A stretch of 26,166 bases of DNA from positions 1 through 26,166 of the forward strand of contig CAYFNF010000008.1 in assembly GCA_964344485.1 (NCBI GenBank). Reading direction: 5' to 3'. Below are positions 7,429 through 14,933 of the stretch, piece by piece. This stretch comes from CAYFNF01 sp964344485. Its GTDB lineage: Bacteria; Patescibacteriota; Patescibacteriia; UBA9570; XYC2-FULL-38-9. Position numbers and translations under genes: made by a program. Each line of letters begins with the position of its first letter. Position 1 is the first letter of the stretch. The notes beneath the pieces were generated by a model. That model was not told the origin of the DNA, searched no databases, and saw only the letters and a list, made by a program, of their open reading frames with translations.

Positions 7429-8115
7429 TCAACTTAGGTTTTTTACTGACAGCTCTTCAAGCGAAGACGCTGTCTCTATTGTATGTGGACCTATTTTTGT
7501 TCGTATCAATTCTGAGACGTACGCTCCAACACTGAGTACTTGCCCGATGTCATGAGCTAACGATCGAATATAGACACCTTTTTGGCAGGAGACTCGTAAG
7601 CGGGCTTTAGGGGGCGTACTCGTATCTGCAGAAGAAAATTTTAGCAAAGAGATATCATCGATAGTGACAGTGCGCGCTGGGATATCCTGGTTTTGCACGG
7701 TTCCGGCTCGGGCTTTTTTGTACAGCGGCTGTCCATCAACTTTTATCGCTGAATGTGCGGGCGGTCGTTGTTGGATAGAACCGGTGAATTGTGGAAGCGT
7801 TTGTTCAATCGCCTCTTGCGTGAGAGCGCTCAGCTCTTGTTCAGTAGCTGATTCATGTAACGGCCCTGCAGCGTCATACGTATCACTCACTGTACCAAAC
7901 GTCATGTCCACTTCATACTCTTTCGGTAAGTCCATAAACTCTGCTTGCCGCTTTGTTGCTGCACGCCCCACTAACACGAGCAACACCCCGCTGGCCAGTG
8001 GGTCTAGTGTGCCTGCATGTCCAACACGCCGTTCTCCAGTAATCTTGCGGACACGGTCAACAACATCGTGAGACGTGATGCCCACTGGTTTATTAATATT
8101 AAGAATATCTGACAT
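7429..8115 (-). CDS. truB: tRNA pseudouridine-55 synthase TruB
   Basis: TruB converts U55 of the T-loop of tRNA to pseudouridine. The catalytic Asp is D38 in HAGTLDPLASGVL, and the N-terminal NINKPVGITSHDVV motif and KEYEVDMTFG are typical. The 228 residues cover only the catalytic domain: the C-terminal PUA-like extension of longer TruB proteins (about 300 residues) is missing, as in some reduced genomes. The ATG overlaps the TAA stop of the upstream DsbA-like gene by one base (TAATG), so translation is probably coupled. The stop is TGA, followed immediately by in-frame TAG. This is the only native gene in the window ending in TGA. Confidence 0.95.
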   Translation of the reverse strand: MSDILNINKPVGITSHDVVDRVRKITGERRVGHAGTLDPLASGVLLVLVGRAATKRQAEFMDLPKEYEVDMTFGTVSDTYDAAGPLHESATEQELSALTQEAIEQTLPQFTGSIQQRPPAHSAIKVDGQPLYKKARAGTVQNQDIPARTVTIDDISLLKFSSADTSTPPKARLRVSCQKGVYIRSLAHDIGQVLSVGAYVSELIRTKIGPHTIETASSLEELSVKNLS

Positions 8116-8867
8116 TATTCAGGAATGAGTTCAGCAAATGCATCTCTCATTTGACTCTCTGGGAGCGCTCCTTTGAAACGTGTAATGATAGTACCAGAAC
8201 TGTCGATCAGCACTGAGTGTGGAGTACCAGATCCGCCAGTACCCATGGCTTCTTGCGCATCAGCTGTCACCGCATCCTCATACTCTTTATTCTCTATACA
8301 ATTCTCAAATGCAGTTGCATCTAACCCGAGTTCATCAGCGATAGTGAAGAGCTGGCTGTCTTCGAGTTTGTTATTTGAAGGAGTGACTTCAAAGACTTTG
8401 TCGATATACTCAAAGAACTTTCCTTGCTTTCCCGCACACTCTGCCGCACCAGCTTCACGCTTTGCTTTTGAGTGAATGTTTAGCGGGAAATGCTTGAGAG
8501 TAAATGCGACTTTACCGTCATACTCTGGAGCGATAGCGTTTAACGTCTCATGGAACGTCTTACAGAATGGACATTCAAGGTCTGTGTATTCAATAAATGT
8601 ATAGTCACCACTACCTTTGGTGTATCGAATCGAATCCGGACTTATAGAAGTGAGTATTCCAGTATCTGCTGCAGCGTTGGTATTTGCAGCGCTATTACTA
8701 TTTGATGTATTAGTATTGGTCGCAACTGTTTCATCTGAGTTAGAGATCAGAACTGAAGACAAGCTAATCAAACCAACTAAAGAGAAAAGTGCTACTGCTG
8801 TAACAACCCCGAGAAGAAATGACGCCTTAGGAGAGATGGTTTCGAAGAACGTTTTTGGTTTTGGCAT
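8115..8867 (-). CDS. Membrane-anchored DsbA-like thiol-disulfide oxidoreductase
   Basis: This 250-residue protein has a short basic N-terminus, one membrane segment (about 17-42), an Asn/Thr/Ala-rich linker (about 45-69) and a thioredoxin-fold domain of the DsbA/Thioredoxin_4 type. The active site is C99-P-F-C102 in DLECPFCKTFHE. The conserved cis-Pro is P216 in SGTPHSVLI. Two more cysteines (C143, C190) could form a structural disulfide. It would act outside the membrane, making or shuffling disulfides in exported proteins; the Cys-containing surface proteins in this window are possible clients. It is the first gene of the operon with truB and has a good promoter upstream. No Shine-Dalgarno site is evident at ATG 8867. 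Confidence 0.92.
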   Translation of the reverse strand: MPKPKTFFETISPKASFLLGVVTAVALFSLVGLISLSSVLISNSDETVATNTNTSNSNSAANTNAAADTGILTSISPDSIRYTKGSGDYTFIEYTDLECPFCKTFHETLNAIAPEYDGKVAFTLKHFPLNIHSKAKREAGAAECAGKQGKFFEYIDKVFEVTPSNNKLEDSQLFTIADELGLDATAFENCIENKEYEDAVTADAQEAMGTGGSGTPHSVLIDSSGTIITRFKGALPESQMRDAFAELIPE

Positions 8868-8898
8868 ATGGTAATTTATTTACTATTTAACCTTGATC

Positions 8899-8927
8899 AG
8901 TATAGCAGAAAACAGCGTTTTTTGAAA
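8899..8927 (-). promoter_or_regulatory. Promoter of the dsbA-like/truB operon
   Basis: On the minus strand TTTCAA (8927-8922) and TATACT (8904-8899) are 17 nt apart, and the -10 has the extended TGC element. The start would be near 8892, about 25 nt before ATG 8867. Confidence 0.65.
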
Positions 8928-8938
8928 TAACAGTAGAA

Positions 8939-9727
8939 TTACTTTATATGATCAAGAATCTCTAGCAGATTTTCAAAAACAAAATGCGGCTGAGGGTGTA
9001 GTGCGTCTATCTCTTCTTTATTTGTCTCTCCAGAGAGTACGAGGACTGTGAGTAATCCATGGGTATGTCCCATCTCCATGTCCGTATACACGCGGTCTCC
9101 AATCACGGCAATTTCATGCAACGGAAGCTGCAAGTGGTGTTGCGCTAGGTCTACCATACCTTTCTCGGGTTTGCCCATGATAAGCGGCTCACGGTTGGTG
9201 ACAGCTTTGAATAGTGCGATAAATGCTCCGCAATCCGGGATAGGCCCGTCTTCTGTGGGGCATACGATGTCTGGATTAGTAGCGAGATACGGAATATCTG
9301 GATGTTCTAACAACAGCCGAGAAACGGTCTGAATCTTTTCATATGTAACCGTTGTATCAAAGCTAATGATCACTGCTTGCGGACGTGTATCTGAGATCGT
9401 GATCCCTACCTGTTCTAGTTCATGAATAAAGAACTCCGTACCAATGGCATATACTGTGGTGAATCCCTGTTGTTGGCAGTAGTGAATGGTCGCGAGCGTA
9501 GAAGTGATAATCTGTTTTTCCTGCACTGGGATATCAAGCGCAGCGATGCGTTGGGTATATTCATTTACGCTCTTTGTTGGATTATTCGAAAAAAAGAGAT
9601 ACGGGATAGACTGATCTGTGAGGTGTGAAAAAAAATCCACAGCACCGGGGAGTGCGGTGTCGCCGAGGTATGTGGTACCGTCGAGGTCAACTAAAAATCC
9701 TTTAATGTCTTGAAGTGATCTATTCAT
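8939..9727 (-). CDS. HAD-IIA (NagD/PGP-like) phosphatase
   Basis: This 262-residue protein is a HAD-superfamily hydrolase with the large C2 cap typical of subclass IIA. Motif I is VDLDGT (nucleophile D14, acid/base D16), motif II SNN (47-49), motif III K186 in IMGKPEKG, and motif IV GDRVYTD (D211, D216). Relatives remove phosphate from sugar or nucleotide phosphates, p-nitrophenyl phosphate or 2-phosphoglycolate; the substrate here cannot be told. It lies 35 nt downstream of the M20 homologue on the same strand and may share its transcript. The stop is TAA. Confidence 0.9.
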   Translation of the reverse strand: MNRSLQDIKGFLVDLDGTTYLGDTALPGAVDFFSHLTDQSIPYLFFSNNPTKSVNEYTQRIAALDIPVQEKQIITSTLATIHYCQQQGFTTVYAIGTEFFIHELEQVGITISDTRPQAVIISFDTTVTYEKIQTVSRLLLEHPDIPYLATNPDIVCPTEDGPIPDCGAFIALFKAVTNREPLIMGKPEKGMVDLAQHHLQLPLHEIAVIGDRVYTDMEMGHTHGLLTVLVLSGETNKEEIDALHPQPHFVFENLLEILDHIK

Positions 9728-9762
9728 TGTAGAGCTATTGTACTGTGTATTGCGGCTATTGG

Positions 9763-10908
9763 CTAGAGATGCTTGAACACTTCTTTCAATATGCCAACTG
9801 AGCGACTGACATCATCGAGATGTATGTGTTCATCCGGCGTCCTATCGAGTTCGTGATTTCCAGGGCCGTATGAGATCATCGGGATGTCTGGCCAGGACCG
9901 AGCATACGTGGAAAAGATAGAAGTGGTCGTCATCTTCTTGGATAGTGGTTTCCCACCTTCTTGTGAGATTACAGAGTGAAATAGCTTGGAGAGCTCAGTG
10001 TCTTCTGGTACGTGACACGCTGGAATGTCGCCCCACACTTCTATAGTCGCGTCTTGTTTCTTCTCCATAATGAATTTCTGATAGGTGTCAATGTCAAAAT
10101 CTACTGGGTACCGAACTCCCATTTTCATAGCGGTCTGCTCTGTTAGACCGTCGGTTTCAGTGTTGAAGTAGTGTATTTCAATCTGCGGTGTGGCGATACG
10201 GTCATCAATATGCGGTGAAAGCCGGTTCGGGTACTCGTCTGTTAAGTACTGGAGCACCGTATTCACGAACTCAAATGCTTGTGAGCTGGTGCGTTGATCA
10301 ATAGCAGTGTAGTGAGCGTTTGGTTGAGCTTGATAGTAGTAGAAGCCGAACATACCTTTGTAGGAGTGCGCGGTATGCTCCCACTGTGTTGGTTCTAGGT
10401 TGATCAAGTAGTCTGGAGCAAATTTATCTAAGATATGATACGCACCAGAGTCACCGAACTCTAATGTGTTGGTGCAAGCTACGACAGTAACGTTCTTATC
10501 TTTCAGTTCATCGCGCGGCAATTGGTGGAGCGCAGAGAGTGCTGCAACCAGTGGGCCCTTTGATTGTGTCACTCCTCGACCGTATAAATTTTCATGTTCG
10601 ATTCGTACTGGGATGTGTCCACGATACGTATCAACACCGCCGACAGCGAGAATCGAACGCTCTCCATCACCTTTAGAACAGATCACGTTATTTACTTCGT
10701 CTACGTACACGTCGTCAAAATCACCTTTCCGGAGTTGCTGGGCCAACCAGGCAGTTGCTTTTTTTTCACGCCCAGTAATAGAAGGAATACGTGCCAAGTG
10801 CTCAAGCAGTTTGTGCGCAGGGAGCAGTCCATTGGTTGAGCGTTCCTCATTGAGGATTTCTTCCACTGCAGCCATATTCTCTTGTTCTGGTGGGGGTTCT
10901 TTGATCAT
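9763..10908 (-). CDS. M20 peptidase homologue with degenerate metal site (probable pseudoenzyme)
   Basis: The 381-residue protein has the M20 fold with LysK/ArgE-like landmarks: LYGRGVTQSKGPL, NLEPTQ, YGPG and a TPDEHIHLDD ending. Comparison with the M20 pattern shows four of seven active-site positions changed. The His of HxD is G91 (D93 kept), the bridging Asp of GRGxxDxKG is Q115, the catalytic Glu of EE is L149 (E150 kept), and the last ligand His of HTPDE is R356. E172 remains. Dinuclear zinc hydrolysis therefore looks lost, so a binding, scaffold or otherwise altered role is more likely. A hairpin followed by T5 ends 7 nt before ATG 10908, where a Shine-Dalgarno site would be expected. 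The stop is TAG. Confidence 0.88.
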   Translation of the reverse strand: MIKEPPPEQENMAAVEEILNEERSTNGLLPAHKLLEHLARIPSITGREKKATAWLAQQLRKGDFDDVYVDEVNNVICSKGDGERSILAVGGVDTYRGHIPVRIEHENLYGRGVTQSKGPLVAALSALHQLPRDELKDKNVTVVACTNTLEFGDSGAYHILDKFAPDYLINLEPTQWEHTAHSYKGMFGFYYYQAQPNAHYTAIDQRTSSQAFEFVNTVLQYLTDEYPNRLSPHIDDRIATPQIEIHYFNTETDGLTEQTAMKMGVRYPVDFDIDTYQKFIMEKKQDATIEVWGDIPACHVPEDTELSKLFHSVISQEGGKPLSKKMTTTSIFSTYARSWPDIPMISYGPGNHELDRTPDEHIHLDDVSRSVGILKEVFKHL

Positions 10909-10915
10909 AGTGAAT

Positions 10916-10940
10916 AAAAACGCCTCGTTGTATCGAGGCG
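10916..10940 (-). terminator. Terminator-like hairpin just before the M20 homologue start
   Basis: CGCCTCG (10921-10927) and CGAGGCG (10934-10940) form a perfect 7-bp stem with a 6-nt loop. Read on the minus strand it is followed by TTTTT (10920-10916). It ends only 7 nt before ATG 10908. It could be an attenuator for the M20/HAD transcript or the end of a small upstream RNA. Confidence 0.65.
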
Positions 10941-10941
10941 A

Positions 10942-11040
10942 TTAGATAGGAATTTGAATACAATGAGTTGTAACGTCCTTACGCAGATGGTGAACGTCCC
11001 GGCATCGTGTTTGCACTACTATGGATGTGGTGTGAGCCAT
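10942..11040 (-). CDS. Possible 32-codon leader ORF upstream of the terminator hairpin
   Basis: From ATG (11040-11038) to TAA (10944-10942) a 32-residue peptide begins MAHTTSIVV and contains four His residues. The stop lies one base from the terminator-like hairpin. There is no clear ribosome-binding site and I know no homologue, so this is tentative. The remaining divergent intergenic region (11041-11172) shows no other gene. Confidence 0.25.
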   Translation of the reverse strand: MAHTTSIVVQTRCRDVHHLRKDVTTHCIQIPI

Positions 11041-11172
11041 AATATGGTAAAACCTTAAAAAAACTGCGGTAACTTACTGTACCATATATAGGATGCTTTA
11101 CGCAAGAACGCCTGTGAACGAACAGTGGACGGCATGATTGCGGTATTTTTTTCTGCTAATGACAAGGGTGAT

Positions 11173-11201
11173 TTGGCGAGTATGATGAATTCTTGTATAC
11201 T
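11173..11201 (+). promoter_or_regulatory. Promoter of the cation antiporter gene
   Basis: TTGGCG (11173-11178) and TATACT (11196-11201) are about 17 nt apart. The expected start, near 11208, is within 3 nt of ATG 11211, which suggests a leaderless mRNA and argues against the upstream TTG 11193 and ATG 11202 as starts. Confidence 0.6.
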
Positions 11202-11210
11202 ATGGCGCAT

Positions 11211-12191
11211 ATGTCGGAGATTATATTTTGGTTCATTGTTCTAGCGATATCACTAGTGGTGCTAGTGAAAGCCGCGGATTACTTTACAGCGTATAGTGAG
11301 AAATTGGGGCTCGCGTTAGGGCTTAGTTCATTTATTATTGGTGCAACGATCGTAGCGATCGGCACTTCACTCCCTGAATTAGTGTCCTCACTGTTTGCTG
11401 TGTTGCAATCAGGAGTGACTGAGTTTGTCGCGGATAACATTGTGGGTTCAAATATTGCGAATGCGCTGTTGATACTAGGGTTAGGTGCGTTGTTCGCGCG
11501 TACGTTGAGGGTAAATACTGCACTGATTGATGTGGACCTTCCGTTTTTCTTTATGTCCATGGCCGTATTTGTGTTTTTTGCATGGGACGGTACGATCTCT
11601 GTGATTGAAGGTGTTTTTCTATTAATTTTCTTTGTGATTTTTGTCATTTATAACACCAAGTCCCAGGGCGCGACTGATGATGACAAAGAGCAGATGGATG
11701 AGCTGAAGGAGCAGTTCAATAAAAAAAAGAAAAAGGGCGAGGTGCCGTACGGGAAGTATATTTTATTTATTATTCTCAGTGCAGCTGGCGTAGCGATCAG
11801 CGCGAAATTCTTGATTGACAGCGTGCTAACGTTGTCCGATTTACTAGGAATTTCTTCTTCGTTCTTGACTATCACTGTTGTAGCTATTGGTACGTCCTTG
11901 CCAGAGGTCCTTACTTCGATTGCCGCGATTCGGTTAGGGAATCACGGTATTGCTATTGGTAATGTATTTGGATCAAATACGTTTAATGCGCTCTTGGTTG
12001 CTGGCGTCCCCGCGTTGTTTGGGGATCTATCAGTTTCCAACTTGGCGTTTACCCTTGGCCTTCCGTTTTTAGTTATTGCAACGTTCGCTGCGGTATTCAC
12101 CACGTTTGATAACAAGGTACGCATGTGGGAAGGCGTGGCCATGTTGTTTCTGTACGTGGTGTTTCTGGCAAAAATAACGAACATACTATAA
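11211..12191 (+). CDS. CaCA-family Ca2+/Na+ (cation/H+) antiporter, YrbG-like
   Basis: The 326-residue protein has about ten membrane segments and the two inverted alpha-repeats of the CaCA superfamily. Repeat 1 has AIGTSLPELVSS (50-60) with GSNIANALLILG (79-90). Repeat 2 has AIGTSLPEVLTS (226-236) with GSNTFNALLVAG (254-265). The Glu of each GTSLPE (E56, E232) and the GSN Asn residues line the ion site. A charged cytosolic loop (about 150-180) joins the halves. Family members export Ca2+ in exchange for Na+ or H+. ATG 11211 is chosen because the promoter -10 overlaps the earlier starts. The gene stands alone, divergent from the M20 homologue. The stop is TAA. Confidence 0.92.
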   Translation: MSEIIFWFIVLAISLVVLVKAADYFTAYSEKLGLALGLSSFIIGATIVAIGTSLPELVSSLFAVLQSGVTEFVADNIVGSNIANALLILGLGALFARTLRVNTALIDVDLPFFFMSMAVFVFFAWDGTISVIEGVFLLIFFVIFVIYNTKSQGATDDDKEQMDELKEQFNKKKKKGEVPYGKYILFIILSAAGVAISAKFLIDSVLTLSDLLGISSSFLTITVVAIGTSLPEVLTSIAAIRLGNHGIAIGNVFGSNTFNALLVAGVPALFGDLSVSNLAFTLGLPFLVIATFAAVFTTFDNKVRMWEGVAMLFLYVVFLAKITNIL

Positions 12192-12226
12192 GTTGGCTTT
12201 TTTCAGCGCGCTGCGAGAGAGTTAAT

Positions 12227-12255
12227 TTGACAGTTTTTTTTCAGCGCCGTATACT
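12227..12255 (+). promoter_or_regulatory. Promoter of the cobalamin-riboswitch operon
   Basis: TTGACA (12227-12232) and TATACT (12250-12255) are exactly 17 nt apart, placing the transcription start near 12262, just upstream of the riboswitch. Confidence 0.8.
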
Positions 12256-12275
12256 ATTACCACTTTGAAAATAAT

Positions 12276-12447
12276 ACTATAGGGAATCCGGTGTAAATCC
12301 GGAACTGTGCCGCAACTGTGATCCTTGCTTCAGCGAGGTAAGTCAGATCTCTATACTGTCGAATACCCCTCGAGCAAAGGGAGGCAGGATGAATAGAACA
12401 CAAACTCCATTCAATCCCCGTACCCGCTCAAGGCAGTAACGGGGATT
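12276..12447 (+). ncRNA. Cobalamin riboswitch with start-proximal expression hairpin
   Basis: The core follows the cobalamin consensus: GGGAA (12292-12296), CCGGTGTAAATCCGG (12298-12312, the P5 hairpin), then CTGTGCCGCAACTGTGA (12305-12331 region, the B12 box), a variable stem (CCTTGCTTCAGCGAGG) and AGTCAGA (12341-12347), closing with GGCAGGATGAATAG (about 12383-12396). AATCCCCGT (12413-12421) and ACGGGGATT (12439-12447) form a perfect 9-bp hairpin directly before ATG 12455, the likely expression platform. With no long U-tract after it, translational control or weak termination is more likely than a strong terminator. Most cobalamin riboswitches repress uptake and salvage genes when B12 is plentiful. 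Confidence 0.92.
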
Positions 12448-12454
12448 TATATTT

Positions 12455-13231
12455 ATGAAATGTGTACGCGTACAATGTATCGTTCTTACTCTATTGTTGG
12501 TTTTAGGTATAGGCGCGAGTTGTCAGAACGCTCCAGAGAATGAAGAGGTGAGCGTTGGTGTTGAGCAGGAGCCTGTGGCAGAGGAAGTAGCTACTCAGGT
12601 AGAGGTTGAACAGGAAGATGAAGCGCCAGCAGAGAGTGAGGAGGTCGATGCAGACAGTGTAAATCAAGAAGAGCAAGTAGAGGTTGGTACTACGGTAGAG
12701 GAGGAGAGTGATCCTCCGGAAACAGTGGTTGAAGAGGAGGTTGTTCATTCTGAGGGTGAGACTACTGATGCAGAGGCAGCCCAAGAGACGAACCAAGAAG
12801 AGCAAGAGTCGGAGGCAAGTACTGCAGTTGCAGTAATTGCGGAAACAGAAAAGACAAGTAGTAATAAAAAACAGAGTAGCAAAAAAGGGTCTTCACAGAA
12901 ACAGGAGAAACAAGAGCAGGTGCAGGAGATAGCAGTTTCTCTAGTAGTGTCGAGCCCCTCCGGGACTGTACAATACGATATTCAAGCAGAGCACGGTGAT
13001 TCTGTTGAAACAGTTATGAAACGCGCCAAGCAGTCCGGGCTATCATATGCAACGCGTGCATTCTCAGGATTGGGTGCATATATTGAAGCAATCAATGGAT
13101 TAGAAGAGAGCGGCACATCAGGTATGTATTGGATCTATTACGTCAATGGAGTAAAAGCGATGGCTGGAGTGTCGAATACCACGGTGAAGGACGGCGACAC
13201 TATTACATGGAAGTATGAAAAATCATTTTAA
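12455..13231 (+). CDS. Exported DUF4430 (transcobalamin-like beta domain) protein, probable lipoprotein
   Basis: This 258-residue protein sits directly behind the cobalamin riboswitch. A hydrophobic signal (about 5-22) ends in GASC; C23 may be lipidated, though the -3 residue is not ideal for a lipobox. Residues about 25-130 are a highly acidic Glu/Val/Thr linker and about 133-155 a Lys/Ser/Gln-rich stretch, so the C-terminal domain is held away from the membrane. Residues about 165-258 match DUF4430 (Pfam PF14478), with GMYWIYYVNGVKAMAG and VKDGDTITWKYE. DUF4430 is the bacterial relative of the cobalamin-binding beta domain of transcobalamin and intrinsic factor. I infer a surface B12-binding protein. 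The partner gene begins 9 nt after the TAA stop. Confidence 0.88.
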   Translation: MKCVRVQCIVLTLLLVLGIGASCQNAPENEEVSVGVEQEPVAEEVATQVEVEQEDEAPAESEEVDADSVNQEEQVEVGTTVEEESDPPETVVEEEVVHSEGETTDAEAAQETNQEEQESEASTAVAVIAETEKTSSNKKQSSKKGSSQKQEKQEQVQEIAVSLVVSSPSGTVQYDIQAEHGDSVETVMKRAKQSGLSYATRAFSGLGAYIEAINGLEESGTSGMYWIYYVNGVKAMAGVSNTTVKDGDTITWKYEKSF

Positions 13232-13240
13232 AAAAAATAT

Positions 13241-14872
13241 ATGAATAGAATCATGAAAAAAAAGCATGTAATCGGAGGAGTGGGTTTGTGCCTTGCATTC
13301 GGACTGATGCTTGGCGCTGTACCTGCAGGCGCTACCACGTATACAGCAGTCGATGTTCGTATACTTGCTACTGGCTCTACCGAGCATGAGAGCACGGTAT
13401 ACGTTAGCAGTGATGGTTGTACAGTGCAGGACAGTACTGGAACCGAGCATGTCATTACTGGAGATGCGGCATTATGTGCACTGAACCAAGTTGCTCAACA
13501 AACACAGCAGGAGCTTGAGCTGATGTATTATGACGGATTCGGTCTTCTCTTGAACGCCTATGCTGGACATACTGCAGACATGAGTAACTACTGGCTCTAC
13601 TATGTGAACTATCAGTCACCAGCTGTCGGTCTTGCTGAGTACGATTTAGAAGATGGAGATGAGCTGTTACTGACATACGGGGGCTTTGAATTGCCGCTAC
13701 GTCTGGCACTTGATAAAACACATCGGCGCACGAACGGTTCTATTACTGCAACCGTAGATTACTACATGACAGACTGGATGACTGGAGAAGGATCATACAT
13801 GCCCATGCAAGGAGCAACTGTGTACGTCGGTGATCAGATGGTGACAACTGACGAACTTGGGCAAGCACAGCTGCTACTCGACACTGCAGGAACGTATACC
13901 GTGTATGCTGACGCCGAAGGATTTGTGCCAACTGTTCAACAAACCGTGTATGCATATCGTCAACATCAAACACTGCAGCACGTTGGCAAGAAGAAGCGTA
14001 AGAAATTAGTCAATCAAGGGACAGAGTACTTGCTCTCATTTATGGATGACTATGGATTGGTTGAAGGAAGTCAGTCACTGACTGAGTGGAGCGCGATGGC
14101 GTTTGCTGCAGCGAAAAAGAAGAACAAGAAGTTGTTTAATGCAGTTCGTTCATATACACCCACAGCAGAGAGCGGCACTACTGAATTAGCGCGGCACATT
14201 ATGGCGCTTGAAGCGATCGGAGAAGATGCGCGCGATCATCAAGGAGTGAACTACGTGAAACGACTGAAGAATACGATGGAAAATGATCAATTTGGAAGTG
14301 AACTGTATTGTAATGATGATATCTTTGCAGTACTCGCATTAGTTGCTGCTGATGAACCGCTGTCATCAAGTGCAGTGCAACAAAGCGTGACCTATTCATT
14401 AGAATGCCAGAACCAAGACGGGGGAGTATCATATGCTGTTGATGGAGCATCAGATATGGATACAACCGCAGCATGGCTACAGATGGCCGCACAATTAAAG
14501 GGAAAGAAGAAACAGCACGGTATTGCATTAAAAGCTCCACGCTTTGCAGCCGTGCAGTATATCCGTGTGAATCAGAATCCGGACGGTGGTTGGGGGTACG
14601 TTGAAGGTGCAGCATCCAATACTTCTACTACTGCATGGGTGTTACAAGCATTGCGTGCTCGAGGTCATCAAGCAAAAGCTATGACCACGAACAATAGAAA
14701 TGGTTTTCATTTCCTACAATCTGCACAACGAACAGCGTCGGGTGCGTTTCAGTATGATGTGCAGAATACAAATAGCGTTGAAACGTTGAATACTGCATAT
14801 AGCATTCTTGCATTGAAAGCACATCCATTTCCAGTGAATAAGAAAAGAAAGCTGATTAAGAATAAGAAATAG
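13241..14872 (+). CDS. Exported intrinsic-factor-like protein: DUF4430-like domain plus alpha/alpha-toroid domain
   Basis: This 543-residue protein has a signal peptide (about 5-31, AGA cleavage). Residues about 34-150 are a DUF4430-like domain (NYWLYYVNYQSPAVG 116-130, LEDGDELLLTY 136-146) with C60 and C79 able to form a disulfide. Residues about 166-240 form a small beta domain of the carboxypeptidase-regulatory/PEGA type. Residues about 255-530 are an alpha/alpha toroid with prenyltransferase/squalene-cyclase repeats: ECQNQDGGVSYA (388-399), VNQNPDGGWGYVEGA (443-457) and TSTTAWVLQAL (461-471). The C-terminus is very basic. Human intrinsic factor has the same two cobalamin-binding folds in the opposite order. 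Operon position behind the B12 riboswitch supports B12 capture at the cell surface. No Shine-Dalgarno site is present; ATG 13253 is an alternative start. The stop is TAG. Confidence 0.88.
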   Translation: MNRIMKKKHVIGGVGLCLAFGLMLGAVPAGATTYTAVDVRILATGSTEHESTVYVSSDGCTVQDSTGTEHVITGDAALCALNQVAQQTQQELELMYYDGFGLLLNAYAGHTADMSNYWLYYVNYQSPAVGLAEYDLEDGDELLLTYGGFELPLRLALDKTHRRTNGSITATVDYYMTDWMTGEGSYMPMQGATVYVGDQMVTTDELGQAQLLLDTAGTYTVYADAEGFVPTVQQTVYAYRQHQTLQHVGKKKRKKLVNQGTEYLLSFMDDYGLVEGSQSLTEWSAMAFAAAKKKNKKLFNAVRSYTPTAESGTTELARHIMALEAIGEDARDHQGVNYVKRLKNTMENDQFGSELYCNDDIFAVLALVAADEPLSSSAVQQSVTYSLECQNQDGGVSYAVDGASDMDTTAAWLQMAAQLKGKKKQHGIALKAPRFAAVQYIRVNQNPDGGWGYVEGAASNTSTTAWVLQALRARGHQAKAMTTNNRNGFHFLQSAQRTASGAFQYDVQNTNSVETLNTAYSILALKAHPFPVNKKRKLIKNKK

Positions 14873-14896
14873 AGGCAGCAGTACTGGGCAATTATA

Positions 14897-14923
14897 AAAC
14901 CACCGGCCAAACCGGTGGTTTTT
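14897..14923. terminator. Bidirectional terminator between convergent genes
   Basis: ACCACCGG (14899-14906) and CCGGTGGT (14912-14919) form a perfect stem with T5 (14919-14923) on the plus strand. On the minus strand the A-run at 14896-14899 gives T4. It ends the B12 operon and can also stop the minus-strand gene ending at 14934. Confidence 0.85.
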
Positions 14924-14933
14924 CTGGTTTCAA

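Noticed and set aside
13223..13455. Short minus-strand ORFs over the start of the intrinsic-factor-like gene
   Set aside because: They are antisense shadows of a well-supported exported protein behind a riboswitch.
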